DNA of 64,000 nt from assembly GCA_963738365.1 (NCBI GenBank), contig CAVTWH010000008.1:124001-188000 (forward strand). Reading direction: 5' to 3'. A program made the position numbers and the translations under genes. Source of the DNA: CAVTWH01 sp963738365 (GTDB taxonomy: Bacteria > Actinomycetota > Actinomycetes > Mycobacteriales > Micromonosporaceae). Below, piece by piece: positions 24,873 through 33,509 of the stretch. The notes below the pieces were generated by a model, which ran no database searches, was not told the DNA's origin, and saw nothing but the letters and a program-made list of their open reading frames with translations. The first letter of the stretch is position 1; each line of letters opens with the position of its first letter.

Positions 24873-25356
24873 CCGCGTCTTCTCCGTCCGGTTAGAGGGC
24901 TAACTCCAGCGTAGACCGGTCTAGCCGGGTAGTCACTCGACCGGTCAGTCAACCCGGGGCCACAAATATGGTTTAGGGGGGTTGACTGCTCCGGTTTAGC
25001 GTGGTCTTCTAATTGCACCCCCACGAACCAACAGGGTTTCGGGGGGTAAACACAGCAAGCGAGCGACACCCCAGGGAAGGCGGTGCGTAGATGCCGCACG
25101 CCCATGGAGCGCCCGATATGCCCGTTTATTGACATCTCCACAGTGACAGGAAGACAGCGCCGGCTACCTGCGTGCGCGGCATCCCTGCCTTGAGCCACAT
25201 GGGTGGTCGACCCCGGTAGATCCCGGGCGAGCGGGGCGAGGTGCGTAGAGCCGGCGCTGATTTATGAGACCCCGGCCGGGGCGTGGTGCGCATCGTCGCC
25301 TGCGTCCCGGCCGGTCATCCAACTGCCCTGTTCAACCTGCCGAAGTGGGGTGCTCC
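24873..25356. other. Divergent control region between HTH operon and transfer operon
   Basis: No gene is supported in these 484 bp. They separate the leftward HTH/PP2C operon from the rightward transfer operon. Visible signals are a 12-bp palindrome (24912-24923), a TTGACT hexamer on each strand (24982-24987 plus; about 24946-24951 minus) and TTGACA at 25129-25134. No -10 element with ideal spacing was found for any of them. Confidence 0.5.
24912..24923. promoter_or_regulatory. Perfect 12-bp palindrome, candidate operator
   Basis: TAGACCGGTCTA is a perfect palindrome 40 bp upstream of the HTH gene start; a related ACCGGT core recurs near 24940. A dimeric regulator such as the adjacent HTH protein could bind here. 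Confidence 0.4.
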
Positions 25357-25521
25357 ATGACTTCTCTCGCCGCTTGCGTGCGAGTGACCGCCCGCCAGAG
25401 CGCCGTGTGGCGCTCCTGCTCTACCTGCACTGATCTTGCTCCGCTGGCACCGGATGAGCGCACCTGCCGAGGGTGCCGCGACGGTGCCCCGAAGAAGCGT
25501 TCTGGAAGGAAGCACCGCTGA
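25357..25521 (+). CDS. Small CxxC protein of the transfer operon
   Basis: A 54-residue protein with two CxxC pairs (CSTC, then CRGC 23 residues later) and a basic tail (KKRSGRKHR), like a small zinc ribbon. Its stop TGA shares one base with the next ATG (TGATG), which supports translation. A GTGGGG sequence lies about six bases ahead of ATG 25357. Function unknown; similar tiny basic proteins precede DUF6284 genes in AICEs. Confidence 0.55.
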   Translation: MTSLAACVRVTARQSAVWRSCSTCTDLAPLAPDERTCRGCRDGAPKKRSGRKHR

Positions 25522-25766
25522 TGAACCACGACGTGTGGTCGGACACTGCTGGTCCGACCCCGGATGACCTGGCCGCGATCGAGGCCGAGTGGCCGCTGAT
25601 CGACGCCGAACTGGACCTGGTCGACGCGGAGACCCGTGTCCTGACCGCCGACCGGCCGAGCGACCTGGACTGGCGCCGGCTGCGCCGCGCTGAGGCCCGG
25701 GTGTGCCGGGCGATGGCCGAGTTCCTGTCTGACCAGCCTGACCGGGCCGCCGGTCTGGCCGCCTGA
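25521..25766 (+). CDS. DUF6284-family protein
   Basis: An 81-residue acidic protein. LAAIEAEWPLIDAELDLVDAE and DLDWRRLRRAEARV match the DUF6284 family that occurs in AICE and plasmid transfer regions of actinobacteria. ATG 25521 has GGAAGGAAG about seven bases ahead. Role unknown. Confidence 0.8.
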   Translation: MNHDVWSDTAGPTPDDLAAIEAEWPLIDAELDLVDAETRVLTADRPSDLDWRRLRRAEARVCRAMAEFLSDQPDRAAGLAA

Positions 25767-25781
25767 ACGGAGACCCCTGAC

Positions 25782-26612
25782 ATGACTGTGACTGCTGTAC
25801 GCAGCGCGTTCCCGCCGGACGTGGAAGCGCTGATGCCCCAGGCCCGCGCCCTGGCCGCCGAGCTGGGCGCCATCCCCTCCCAGAACATGTTGAAGAAGGC
25901 GCTGCGCGTCGGCGCTGAGAAGGCCAAGGTGGTGCGCGGCGAACTGCTCGCTGCGTCGGGTGCCGGGTCGGTGTCGGTGTCTACGCCGCCCGTGCCGCCG
26001 GCTGGGCCGGTAGTTGACGAGGTGCCCCCCGCGCCGGCCGCCGAGCTGGTGACGCCGGTCCAGCCGGTCACCGTGGACGCCCCGGCACCTGAACCGGCCC
26101 CCGCCGCAGCTGCGCCGGTCGATGTACCGCCACCGGCGGCGGGGGCATCTCTGCCCTTCACCCCAGCCCGTGCGGAGGGGAAGCGGGTGCGGTCGTGGCC
26201 GGTGCTGCTGCTGGCCCTGCCCGCGTTCGTGGCCATCTGGTCCGGCTGGGTCGGGCTGGGTGAGCTGACCGGCTTCGGCATGGTCCACCCGCTGCCCGGT
26301 ATCGCGGACCGACTGTCGATCAACTCCGCGATCACGCTGCCGATCGGGGTGGAGACCTACGCGGCGTACGCGCTGCGGGTGTGGCTGTCCGGGCAGGCCA
26401 CCCGCAAAGCCCGCCGGTTCGCCATGTGGTCCGCGATCGGCTCACTGGTGTTCGGCGCGGCCGGCCAGGTCGCCTACCACCTGATGTCCGCCGCCGGCGT
26501 CACACATGCCCCGTGGCAGATCACCACCCTGGTCGCCTCCCTGCCCGTCGCGGTGCTCGGCATGGGCGCGGCGCTGGCGCACCTGATCGGCCGGCAGGAG
26601 GCCGGCCAGTGA
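25782..26612 (+). CDS. DUF2637-family membrane protein (plasmid spread type)
   Basis: A 276-residue protein: an N-terminal region of about 55 residues with a helix (ALAAELGAIPSQNMLKKAL), a Pro/Ala-rich linker, then four hydrophobic segments (about 143-275). The membrane part, including SINSAITLPIGVETYAAYALRVWL, is the DUF2637 domain found in Spd-like proteins that help AICE and plasmid DNA spread within the recipient mycelium. It ends in a GTGA overlap with the next gene. Confidence 0.85.
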   Translation: MTVTAVRSAFPPDVEALMPQARALAAELGAIPSQNMLKKALRVGAEKAKVVRGELLAASGAGSVSVSTPPVPPAGPVVDEVPPAPAAELVTPVQPVTVDAPAPEPAPAAAAPVDVPPPAAGASLPFTPARAEGKRVRSWPVLLLALPAFVAIWSGWVGLGELTGFGMVHPLPGIADRLSINSAITLPIGVETYAAYALRVWLSGQATRKARRFAMWSAIGSLVFGAAGQVAYHLMSAAGVTHAPWQITTLVASLPVAVLGMGAALAHLIGRQEAGQ

Positions 26613-27103
26613 CCTACCACGACGTGCAGGAAGAGCACGAGTGCCCGACGCCGCTGGACCGGCCGGTGAAGGAGTTCAACACCGGCGGGCAGGTGTTCAC
26701 CCCGGCCGGCCGGTGGGAAACCATCCGCAACCTCTCGCCGGAGTGCCTGGCCTTGCAGGTGCAGGTGACCACGGACCGGGCGGTGTGGATGTGGTGGGGC
26801 AGCGACAAGTTGCCCTACATCCCCGACTATCGGGCCAGCGCCGAAGCCCTGGTCAGAGTGCGGGAAGGCAGCATGCACATCGAGGTTGCCGTAGGCACCG
26901 CGCGCAGCTACGGCCGGGGTCATGTGCTGGCGTTCGCCAGGGCGGTACGTGGCGCCGGCTGGGAGATCAGCGACCGGCCGGGCGGCGCCGGTGAGCTGGA
27001 GAACGTGACGGTGCCGAGCAAGGCCCGTGCCCGCACCGAGATGAACCGCCGCGCCCGCGCCCACGCCAAACGCCTCGGTGTCCGGCTGGACGGTGCCCGA
27101 TGA
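26609..27103 (+). CDS. Hypothetical protein of the transfer operon
   Basis: A 164-residue soluble protein starting at GTG 26609, which overlaps the preceding stop by four bases, and ending in an ATGA overlap with the next gene. The centre (VWMWWGSDKLPYIPDY) is aromatic; the C-terminus is basic. No known domain. Confidence 0.7.
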   Translation: MTYHDVQEEHECPTPLDRPVKEFNTGGQVFTPAGRWETIRNLSPECLALQVQVTTDRAVWMWWGSDKLPYIPDYRASAEALVRVREGSMHIEVAVGTARSYGRGHVLAFARAVRGAGWEISDRPGGAGELENVTVPSKARARTEMNRRARAHAKRLGVRLDGAR

Positions 27104-27315
27104 GCGGCCCGACCAACGACCCGGCCGGCGAGCTGGCCAGGATCCGCAACGCCCTCGCGGCGCTGGTCCGCGAGGCGGACGAGCGTATCAACGACGACGA
27201 CGCCGACCGGCAACTGATCCTGGAACACCTGCTGGACGCCCTGGACGAGCTGGCCGTGTCCATCACCACCGACCCCGCCCCGGCCACCCGGCCGGGCGAT
27301 GACCACCGGTTGTAG
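27100..27315 (+). CDS. Small acidic hypothetical protein
   Basis: A 71-residue, largely helical acidic protein coupled by ATGA to the gene before it. No family recognised; the tight packing supports a real gene. Confidence 0.65.
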   Translation: MSGPTNDPAGELARIRNALAALVREADERINDDDADRQLILEHLLDALDELAVSITTDPAPATRPGDDHRL

Positions 27316-27420
27316 GTCTGCCCGGAGCGCGGCCCCTTCGCCTGGCAGCAACGCGGCCGCGCTCCGGCCCTCAATCCACTCCGACCCGTTGCCGGGTCAG
27401 CCATGGAGGTACCTGCCATC

Positions 27421-27876
27421 ATGTCCCACCCCGATCCCGTCGGCGTGGTTGGCGCTGTGTTCGCCGCGCTGTACGCCGCCCACCAGGTAGCCGACCACTG
27501 GGTACAGACCGACTACCAGGCCGCCGTCAAGGCCCGCCCCGGCTGGACCGGCCGCCTCGCGTGCGCCAACCACGTCATCTCCTACACCGCGACCGCCGTT
27601 GCTGCGCTGGTCGCCTTGTCGGTGGCGACCGGCCTGGACTTGTTCGGCTGGCGCACCGCCGCCGGGCTGGCCGTCTCGGCGCTGACGCACTACATCGCCG
27701 ACCGGCGCACTGCCCTGTACCTGCTGGCTAGGGCGACCGGTTCGGGGCGGTTCTGGCGGCTGGGCGCGCCCCGGACCGGCCGGGACGACAACCCCACCCT
27801 CGGCACCGGCGCCTACGCCCTCGACCAGTCCTGGCACATCGGCTGGCTGTTCATCGCGGCCCTGATCCTCGCCTGA
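27421..27876 (+). CDS. DUF3307-like membrane protein
   Basis: A 151-residue protein with three or four hydrophobic helices. HQVADHWVQTDYQ near the N-terminus, a conserved HxxxDxxxQ-type pattern, and ALDQSWHIGWLF near the C-terminus are the marks of the DUF3307 group. ATG 27421 is chosen because GGAGGT (27406-27411) sits nine bases ahead; ATG 27403 would place the ribosome site inside the gene. It directly precedes traB. Confidence 0.75.
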   Translation: MSHPDPVGVVGAVFAALYAAHQVADHWVQTDYQAAVKARPGWTGRLACANHVISYTATAVAALVALSVATGLDLFGWRTAAGLAVSALTHYIADRRTALYLLARATGSGRFWRLGAPRTGRDDNPTLGTGAYALDQSWHIGWLFIAALILA

Positions 27877-27892
27877 AGGAGACCACCCGACC

Positions 27893-30118
27893 ATGACCCG
27901 CCCTCATCACCTGGACCCGGACGACCCCCGCAACGATGCCGAACTTGTCGACGCCGCCGTGGTGGACCTGACCGCCGAACGGCAACGCCGCTCCCCGCAG
28001 CCCACACCGGTCGCAGAACCGGACACCAACGATCACTCCGACCACCAGCCCACCGACGACCCGGACGGGGACGCGGATGGGGATGCGGAGTCCTACGACG
28101 ACACGCCGCCACCGGACGGCCCGCCGGTGGACCGCCCGGACCTGGAAGACATCCCGCACCAGGCCCGCCGGGTGGACCGGCGGCCGATCCTGGCCGACTG
28201 GGCACGCTCCTGGCGCGGCATCAAGGCTGCCGCCCGGCACTCGGCCGGGAACGCCGGCTACACCCTGGCCTATCACGGCGTCCGGTCCCCGAAGTACGCC
28301 GGGAAGGCCGCCCTGTACGCGCCGCTGGGCGCGGTGCGGGGGATCGGCCGGGCGTTGCACTGGGCCAGCGCCGAGGAAGGCAACTGGAACCTGCGGCAGG
28401 CCGCCGCCTCCCGCAACGACCCCGAAGTCTGGTTGAAGCTGGACGCTCGCCGGATGCGCCAGTCCACCTGGCGCTGGTGGGTGATCGGTTTTGGCGTGGT
28501 CGCCCTGGTCGCCGCCGCCGTGATGCTGGCTACCGGGCCGGCGTGGTGGCGGTATGCCGCGCTGCTGGGGGCGGTGCCGGTGCTGGCCCGGCTGGGCCGA
28601 CCGGACGACAAGCGGATCACCGACCGCGTGTCCGACGGCAGCCGGTACCGCAAGCTCACCGCCGAGCTGGTGCGTCGCGGCCTGGTCTCCCTGCAACTGG
28701 CCGCGATCAACGGCGCGGTGGCCAAGGACCCGAAGGCGATCAGCTTCCCGGTGGACATTCACCGGGACGGCCCCGGCCACCTGGCCATCGTGGACCTGCC
28801 CTACGGGGTGGAAGCCGCCGACGTGGTAGCCCGACGCGGCCGGCTCGCCTCGGCGCTGCGCCTGCCCCTCGACCAGGTGTGGCCGGAGACCGCACCGGGG
28901 CACACCGGCCGGTTGGCGTTGTGGGTGGGGTATGAGCCGGCGTCGCAGATGACGCCGCCGGCCTGGCCGCTGCTGGCGTCGGGGAAGGTCGACGTGTTCA
29001 AGCCGTTCCCGTTCGCCACCGACCCCCGACAGACCACCATCACCGCTGACCTGATGTTCCGGAACTGGCTGATCGGCGGGCAGCCCGGCTCGGGGAAGAC
29101 GTTCGCGCTGCGGCTGCTCGCCCTGGGCGCGGCGCTGGACCCGAGGGTTGAGCTTCGTGTCTACGAGTTGAAGGGGGTCGGGGACTTCCAACCCCTGGTC
29201 CCGGTGTGTTCGGAGTACGGCAACGGCTTCGATGACGACACCCTCGCCGCCTGCGCCGGCATGATCGACTGGCTGTACGCCGAGTGTCAGCGCCGCTCCA
29301 AGCGCATCGCCCACTACGCCGCCCTGGGCAAGGCCCCGGAGAACAAGGTCACCCCCGAACTGGCCTCTCTCAAGGGGTCCGGGCTGCACCCGCTGGTCGC
29401 GGTGATCGACGAGTACCAGGAGCTGGGCAAGTCGAAGTGGGGCAAGGAAGCCGGCGAAACCCTGGAACGGGTCATCAAGCTCGGCCGCGCCCTGGGGGTC
29501 ATCGTGCTGATCGGCACCCAGATCCCCGACAAAGACAGCCTGCCGACCGGGATCACCCGCAACGTGAACACCCGGTTCTGCTGCTCGGTGGCCGACCAGA
29601 TCGCCAATGACATGATCCTCGGCACGTCCGCCTATCGGAACGGGTTCCGGGCAACGGTGTTCAAGCCGGTCGATGAGGCCGGCTGGGGCATCCTGGCCGG
29701 TATCGGCACCGCCGGAGCGCGCAGGTCGTTCTACGTCAACACCGCCTCCGCTGAACAGGTCATCGCCCGAGCGCTGGCCGCCCGAGGCAAGGCCGGCACC
29801 CTCCCGGTCCCGGACGAGCAGACCCGCGACACGCGGCCGACGCATGACCTGCTGGACGACCTGGCCCGTATCTGGCCGACCGGCGAGGACAAGGCATGGA
29901 ACGAAACCCTGTGCGGCCTGCTGGCCGAGCTGCGGCCCGACGCGTACGGCGGCTGGCAGTCCACACAGCTCACCGCAGCGTTGAAGCCACACCCGGCGAT
30001 CAGCGTGCAGGACATCGGCCGGCGGGTCGACGGCAAGCCGGTCACCCGACGCGGCATCGCCCGCACCGACCTCACCACGGCACTCACTCTGCGTGAGCGG
30101 AAGCGGACGGCGGACTGA
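27893..30118 (+). CDS. traB: TraB-like FtsK/SpoIIIE DNA translocase
   Basis: A 741-residue conjugal translocase. An acidic, disordered N-terminus (about 1-85) is followed by a basic linker, two membrane helices (about 197-240) and an FtsK/SpoIIIE motor: Walker A GGQPGSGKTFALR near residue 400 and Walker B VAVIDEYQELG near 503. The final 100 residues hold a small winged-helix-like domain (ISVQDIGRRVDGKPVTRRGI), as in TraB proteins that recognise 8-bp repeats in the clt locus. In AICEs this one protein moves double-stranded DNA to the recipient. ATG 27893 has AAGGAG ahead. A cluster of GCTAGC repeats starts 14 bp after the stop and may be its target. Confidence 0.9.
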   Translation: MTRPHHLDPDDPRNDAELVDAAVVDLTAERQRRSPQPTPVAEPDTNDHSDHQPTDDPDGDADGDAESYDDTPPPDGPPVDRPDLEDIPHQARRVDRRPILADWARSWRGIKAAARHSAGNAGYTLAYHGVRSPKYAGKAALYAPLGAVRGIGRALHWASAEEGNWNLRQAAASRNDPEVWLKLDARRMRQSTWRWWVIGFGVVALVAAAVMLATGPAWWRYAALLGAVPVLARLGRPDDKRITDRVSDGSRYRKLTAELVRRGLVSLQLAAINGAVAKDPKAISFPVDIHRDGPGHLAIVDLPYGVEAADVVARRGRLASALRLPLDQVWPETAPGHTGRLALWVGYEPASQMTPPAWPLLASGKVDVFKPFPFATDPRQTTITADLMFRNWLIGGQPGSGKTFALRLLALGAALDPRVELRVYELKGVGDFQPLVPVCSEYGNGFDDDTLAACAGMIDWLYAECQRRSKRIAHYAALGKAPENKVTPELASLKGSGLHPLVAVIDEYQELGKSKWGKEAGETLERVIKLGRALGVIVLIGTQIPDKDSLPTGITRNVNTRFCCSVADQIANDMILGTSAYRNGFRATVFKPVDEAGWGILAGIGTAGARRSFYVNTASAEQVIARALAARGKAGTLPVPDEQTRDTRPTHDLLDDLARIWPTGEDKAWNETLCGLLAELRPDAYGGWQSTQLTAALKPHPAISVQDIGRRVDGKPVTRRGIARTDLTTALTLRERKRTAD

Positions 30119-30131
30119 GGGTGTGAGGGCT

Positions 30132-30208
30132 GCTAGCGCTAGCGGCACAGCCTGCTAGCGCTAGCAGACCCGCTAGCACCCCAACAGGTCTCCGAGCTGG
30201 CGGCTAGC
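30132..30208. repeat. GCTAGC repeat cluster downstream of traB, candidate clt locus
   Basis: Two perfect copies of the 12-bp palindrome GCTAGCGCTAGC (30132-30143 and 30154-30165) and two more GCTAGC hexamers (30172-30177, 30203-30208) lie right after traB. TraB proteins load on short repeats in a non-coding clt region, usually close to traB; this is the only such cluster near it. Confidence 0.5.
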
Positions 30209-30345
30209 AGATAGCAGCCGACCAGCCAACACACCGAAAACCTGGCCTGCGGCAGCGTTTCAGCCCCCCACCCGGCGGCTGCTGACGCCGGTCCCGCACG
30301 CCCATCGACCATCACTCTGCGTAATCCCTTCGGAGGTTTTGGATC

Positions 30346-30604
30346 ATGTTCCGTCTCGTGCTGCTCGCCGTGCTCGGCGCTCGCTGCGCTGGCTGGCCGG
30401 TACGCCCTGGCGTGTTGGTGGCTTCCGTTCCGGGACTGTCGCCGCTGCGGCGGGCTGGGCAAGACCCGCAAGCGCGCCGGCCGCCGTGGCTGGAAACCGT
30501 GCCGGCGCTGCCGCACCACCGGCAAGCGGCTACGCGCCGGCCGGGCCGCGTTCAACTACCTGTCCGCCACGCGGCGGGCCGCCACCCACGACGCCGGCAA
30601 CTGA
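30346..30604 (+). pseudogene. Frameshifted zinc-ribbon protein gene
   Basis: The start ATG 30346, with CGGAGG ahead, encodes MFRLVLLAVLGA, then the coding frame shifts by one base near 30380. The second frame continues GRYALACWWLPFRDCRRCGG, then GKTRKRAGRRGWKPCRRCRTTG, and ends FNYLSATRRAATHDAGN with a TGA at 30602-30604. The restored protein is about 85 residues with one N-terminal hydrophobic segment and a DnaJ-like pair of CxxC knuckles. It could be a true disruption, an assembly indel or programmed frameshifting. It sits between the repeat cluster and the next membrane gene. Confidence 0.5.
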
Positions 30605-30624
30605 CCGGGAAGGAGCGCTATCCC

Positions 30625-31125
30625 ATGTGCTGCAACAGAACTCACACTGGCACACCCGTGGTCGGGGTGGTGGCCGCGTTCTTCTACGGCATCGCCGCAC
30701 TGCTACGCGGGCTGTGGTGGCTGCTCACCTGCGCCATCGCCCCCGCAGTGATCGTCGCCGTGGTGCTGGCCTACAGGTGGACCACCGGAGCACCGTTGCG
30801 GGCCGGCCGGGGCGGGCGGGAACGGTTGCTGACCCGGCCGCTGCGGGCCGCCCTGCAGAACCTGCTCACCGCCCTGGCAGTCGGCATCCTGGTCAACCCA
30901 GCCGCCACCCTCGCCGCCATCCTGGCCGCCGCCACGATCACCGGCGGCACCGCCGTGGGACTGCGTTGGCGGACCAAGCGCCGTACCGGCCCCCGCCGGG
31001 TCAAGGTCACGGTCGGAACGCCCGCCGGCCGACCGGCGCCGATACCGGCCGCCGCGATCACCGCCGCCGCCGACACCCTGACCTGGACCGAGGCACAGGT
31101 ACACGCACAGCGGCGGGCCGCATGA
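30625..31125 (+). CDS. Small membrane protein of the element
   Basis: A 166-residue protein with two hydrophobic regions (about 10-50 and 75-112) and a basic C-terminus. No known domain. ATG 30625 has GAAGGAG nine bases ahead. Its stop overlaps the next start (ATGA). Confidence 0.65.
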   Translation: MCCNRTHTGTPVVGVVAAFFYGIAALLRGLWWLLTCAIAPAVIVAVVLAYRWTTGAPLRAGRGGRERLLTRPLRAALQNLLTALAVGILVNPAATLAAILAAATITGGTAVGLRWRTKRRTGPRRVKVTVGTPAGRPAPIPAAAITAAADTLTWTEAQVHAQRRAA

Positions 31126-31457
31126 TGGCCACCCCGGCGCCCCGGCGAGTACAGCGGCGCCGGGCCGCCGGCTGGCGAATGCCACCCAACACCGTCTACG
31201 TCGGCCGGCCCGGCCCGTGGGCAAACCCGTTCCGCGTCGGCCGGCCCGTCCCCGACCCCGCCTACGGAGGCGGACTGGTCGAGACGGCCGAAATGGCCGT
31301 CCTGCTCTACCGGCTGTGGCTACTCGACCAGCCCGCCGCCTACCTCACCGCGATCCGCACCGAGCTGGCCGGACGGAACCTGGCCTGCTGGTGCCCGCCC
31401 GGCCAGCCCTGTCACGCCGATGTCCTGCTCACTCTCGCCAATGGAGGACACGCATGA
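31122..31457 (+). CDS. DUF4326-family protein
   Basis: A 111-residue protein. MPPNTVYVGRPGPWANPFRVG and the CWCPPGQPCHADVLLTLAN end are characteristic of DUF4326, a small domain common in phages and mobile elements. ATG 31122 overlaps the previous stop. Biochemical role unknown. Confidence 0.85.
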   Translation: MMATPAPRRVQRRRAAGWRMPPNTVYVGRPGPWANPFRVGRPVPDPAYGGGLVETAEMAVLLYRLWLLDQPAAYLTAIRTELAGRNLACWCPPGQPCHADVLLTLANGGHA

Positions 31458-31485
31458 ATCACCGTGATGCCCTGGCCGGCGGCCG

Positions 31486-32178
31486 GTGCTGCTGGACCTG
31501 TTCTGCGGCGGGGGCGGGGCCGGTACCGGCTACCACCGGGCCGGCTTCCGGGTGGTCGGCGTGGACATCGCTCACCAGCCCGACTACCCCTACACCTTCC
31601 ACCAGGGCGACGCCTTCACGCTGCTGCCCGACCTGATCCGCGCGTACCGGCCGGTGGCGATCCATGCCAGCCCACCCTGCCAGCACGCCTCGACGGTGTC
31701 GCACCTGTCCAACAGGTACCGGCAGGTCGCCGACATCCCCAACCTGATCCCACCCACCCGGGCGGCACTCGTCGAGGCGGGACTGCCCTACGTGATGGAG
31801 AACGTCAACACCACGGCGGCCGGGCTATGCGGGGCGCTGGTGCTCTGCGGGCAGATGTTCGGCCTGCCCATCTACCGGCATCGGGGCTTTGAGACCTCAC
31901 TGCCCTGGCTGACCCGGCCACCGCACCCCCGCCACCAGCACCGCACCGCCCGGGGCGGGCAACTACCCCACGCCGGCCGGCCGCTCATGTCCATCCACGG
32001 ACGCAACGGCCACCACTCCACCGCCTGGGTCCGCGCCGCCGCCGCGGCAATGGGCGTGCCCTGGATCACTGGCCTCAACGCCGTCTGTGAGGCCATCCCA
32101 CCCGCCTACACACCACCTACTTGGGCTCACTACTCCTCGACCACACCACCACACAGCACTGGGAGGCAGCATGAGTGA
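31486..32178 (+). CDS. C5-cytosine-methyltransferase-like protein
   Basis: About 230 residues with several motifs of DNA cytosine-5 methyltransferases: LLDLFCGGGGAGTGY (motif I), VVGVDI (II), HASPPCQHAS (IV with the catalytic PC) and YVMENVNT (VI). The target-recognition part is very small and no restriction gene is nearby. Such compact enzymes occur in phages and AICEs, perhaps for self-modification. GTG 31486 is the first possible start in frame because a stop lies seven codons upstream, but it cuts close to motif I and has no ribosome site; ATG 31454 in another frame has AGGACA ahead, so a start-proximal frameshift is possible. Confidence 0.7.
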   Translation: MLLDLFCGGGGAGTGYHRAGFRVVGVDIAHQPDYPYTFHQGDAFTLLPDLIRAYRPVAIHASPPCQHASTVSHLSNRYRQVADIPNLIPPTRAALVEAGLPYVMENVNTTAAGLCGALVLCGQMFGLPIYRHRGFETSLPWLTRPPHPRHQHRTARGGQLPHAGRPLMSIHGRNGHHSTAWVRAAAAAMGVPWITGLNAVCEAIPPAYTPPTWAHYSSTTPPHSTGRQHE

Positions 32179-33031
32179 CGGAACCGCGCTGTTGGCTGAA
32201 GCTCTCCGGTACGCCGCTGTGGGCTGGCCTGTCTTTCTGCTCGGACGGACCAAACGACCGCTGGCCAACTGTCCCGCCTGCCCGAAAGGCAAACCGGGCC
32301 ACGATCCTCAAGCCTGCCAGTGCCTCACCTGCCACGGGTTCTACGCCGCAACACTTGACCCGCAACGCATCAAGGCCATGTGCGCCGAGCATCCAGGAGC
32401 GCTCCTCGCCATCCGCACCGGGTCAGCCTCCGGCACTCTCGTGGCCGACATCGACCCACGCCACGGAGGCCAAGTGCTGCCCGATCTGATGCCGCGTACC
32501 GCGTGTGTGGCAACCAGTAGAGGCTGGCACCTGTACTACCGCCATCCCGGAGTACCGATCCTCTCGCGGGAACTGCCCGGACATCGGGGGATCGACATCA
32601 AGGCTGACGGCGGGTACGTCGTCGCCCCGCCCTCCATCCACCCGCTCACCGGACTGCCTTACCGGTGGATCGGCACGCACCCACTGATTGAGATAGCCCC
32701 TCCCCTTCTCGACGCCTGCCAGGCCGCACCGGAGCCCACGGTGCGCGTCACGACCCGGTCGACCCCCACGCGCAGGGGAGGGGCTATCTCAAGCCCTGAA
32801 GCGCTGCTCACCGCGAACCTCGACGCTGTGCGCCGCGCACCCAGAGGCCGCCGTCGAGTCACCCTCTACGGCGCCGCACGCGGCGTAGCCCGCATGGTCG
32901 CCGCCGGGGCGCTCACCGCCGCCGACGCCCGGGCCGCACTCGCCGAGGTGGGCCGCGCGGCGGGGCAGAACGAACGGGACATCCGCGATGCCATCACCGG
33001 CGGGTTCAAAGACGAAGGAGTTGCAGCGTGA
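32171..33031 (+). CDS. Bifunctional DNA primase/polymerase (prim-pol) replication protein
   Basis: A 286-residue AEP-type prim-pol. ALRYAAVGWPVFLL opens the domain; a Cys-rich insert (CPACPKG, CQCLTCHGF) may bind zinc; VADIDPRHGG gives the catalytic DxD, and SRGWHLYYR the catalytic His. The C-terminal 80 residues are helical and match the tail of AICE Rep-type primases. In prim-pol AICEs this protein, with the following DUF3631 ATPase, is thought to start replication of the excised circle. ATG 32171 has GGGAGG four bases ahead and overlaps the methyltransferase end. Confidence 0.9.
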   Translation: MSDGTALLAEALRYAAVGWPVFLLGRTKRPLANCPACPKGKPGHDPQACQCLTCHGFYAATLDPQRIKAMCAEHPGALLAIRTGSASGTLVADIDPRHGGQVLPDLMPRTACVATSRGWHLYYRHPGVPILSRELPGHRGIDIKADGGYVVAPPSIHPLTGLPYRWIGTHPLIEIAPPLLDACQAAPEPTVRVTTRSTPTRRGGAISSPEALLTANLDAVRRAPRGRRRVTLYGAARGVARMVAAGALTAADARAALAEVGRAAGQNERDIRDAITGGFKDEGVAA

Positions 33032-33046
33032 GGGGCACCGCCGACG

Positions 33047-33394
33047 CTACTGAGGATCGCCGTCCGCCGCATGGCCGATCGGCGTCACCGTCTCCACCAG
33101 AGTGACGCCCTTGTGCTGTGTGAAGACGACCGCGAACGTGTGGCCGTTGACTTCGCAGTAGCCCGCCAACGCGATCCGGTGCCGCCGGCCCGAACCCACC
33201 GCAGACCCAGCCGGCGCGCTGACCGAATCATGGGTGACAACCCGGCCCGTGACCGCGTTCACCACGATCTCATTCGGATCGTCATCCTCACGTCGGGCCG
33301 CCACGTATGCGATGTCGACGTGCGTGTCCTTCTCGCCGCACGCCGGGCACAGCAACTGCCCATCGACATCGACCGTGATGCTCGCGCTGGTCAT
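33047..33394 (-). CDS. Hypothetical protein with zinc-binding CPACG knuckle
   Basis: A 115-residue protein on the opposite strand to its neighbours, filling the gap between prim-pol and the DUF3631 gene. LLCPACGEKDTHVD at the N-terminus suggests a half zinc site; the rest is beta-rich (HTFAVVFTQHKGVTLVETV). ATG 33394 has AAGGG ahead; the open frame upstream of it is not used. It could repress or modulate replication, but nothing shows this. Confidence 0.65.
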   Translation of the reverse strand: MTSASITVDVDGQLLCPACGEKDTHVDIAYVAARREDDDPNEIVVNAVTGRVVTHDSVSAPAGSAVGSGRRHRIALAGYCEVNGHTFAVVFTQHKGVTLVETVTPIGHAADGDPQ

Positions 33395-33509
33395 AACCCT
33401 TGCCTCCCACAGAGTCATCGGCCCTCTGGCCGGGGCACCGAGATCCCGGCAGCCCACCGGCAAACCTACCGCCGACACCACACCGGACTAACGCTCAAGG
33501 AGTCACCAC

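Noticed and set aside
27851..30148. 765-codon minus-strand frame
   Set aside because: Antisense shadow of traB, with no domain and no ribosome site.
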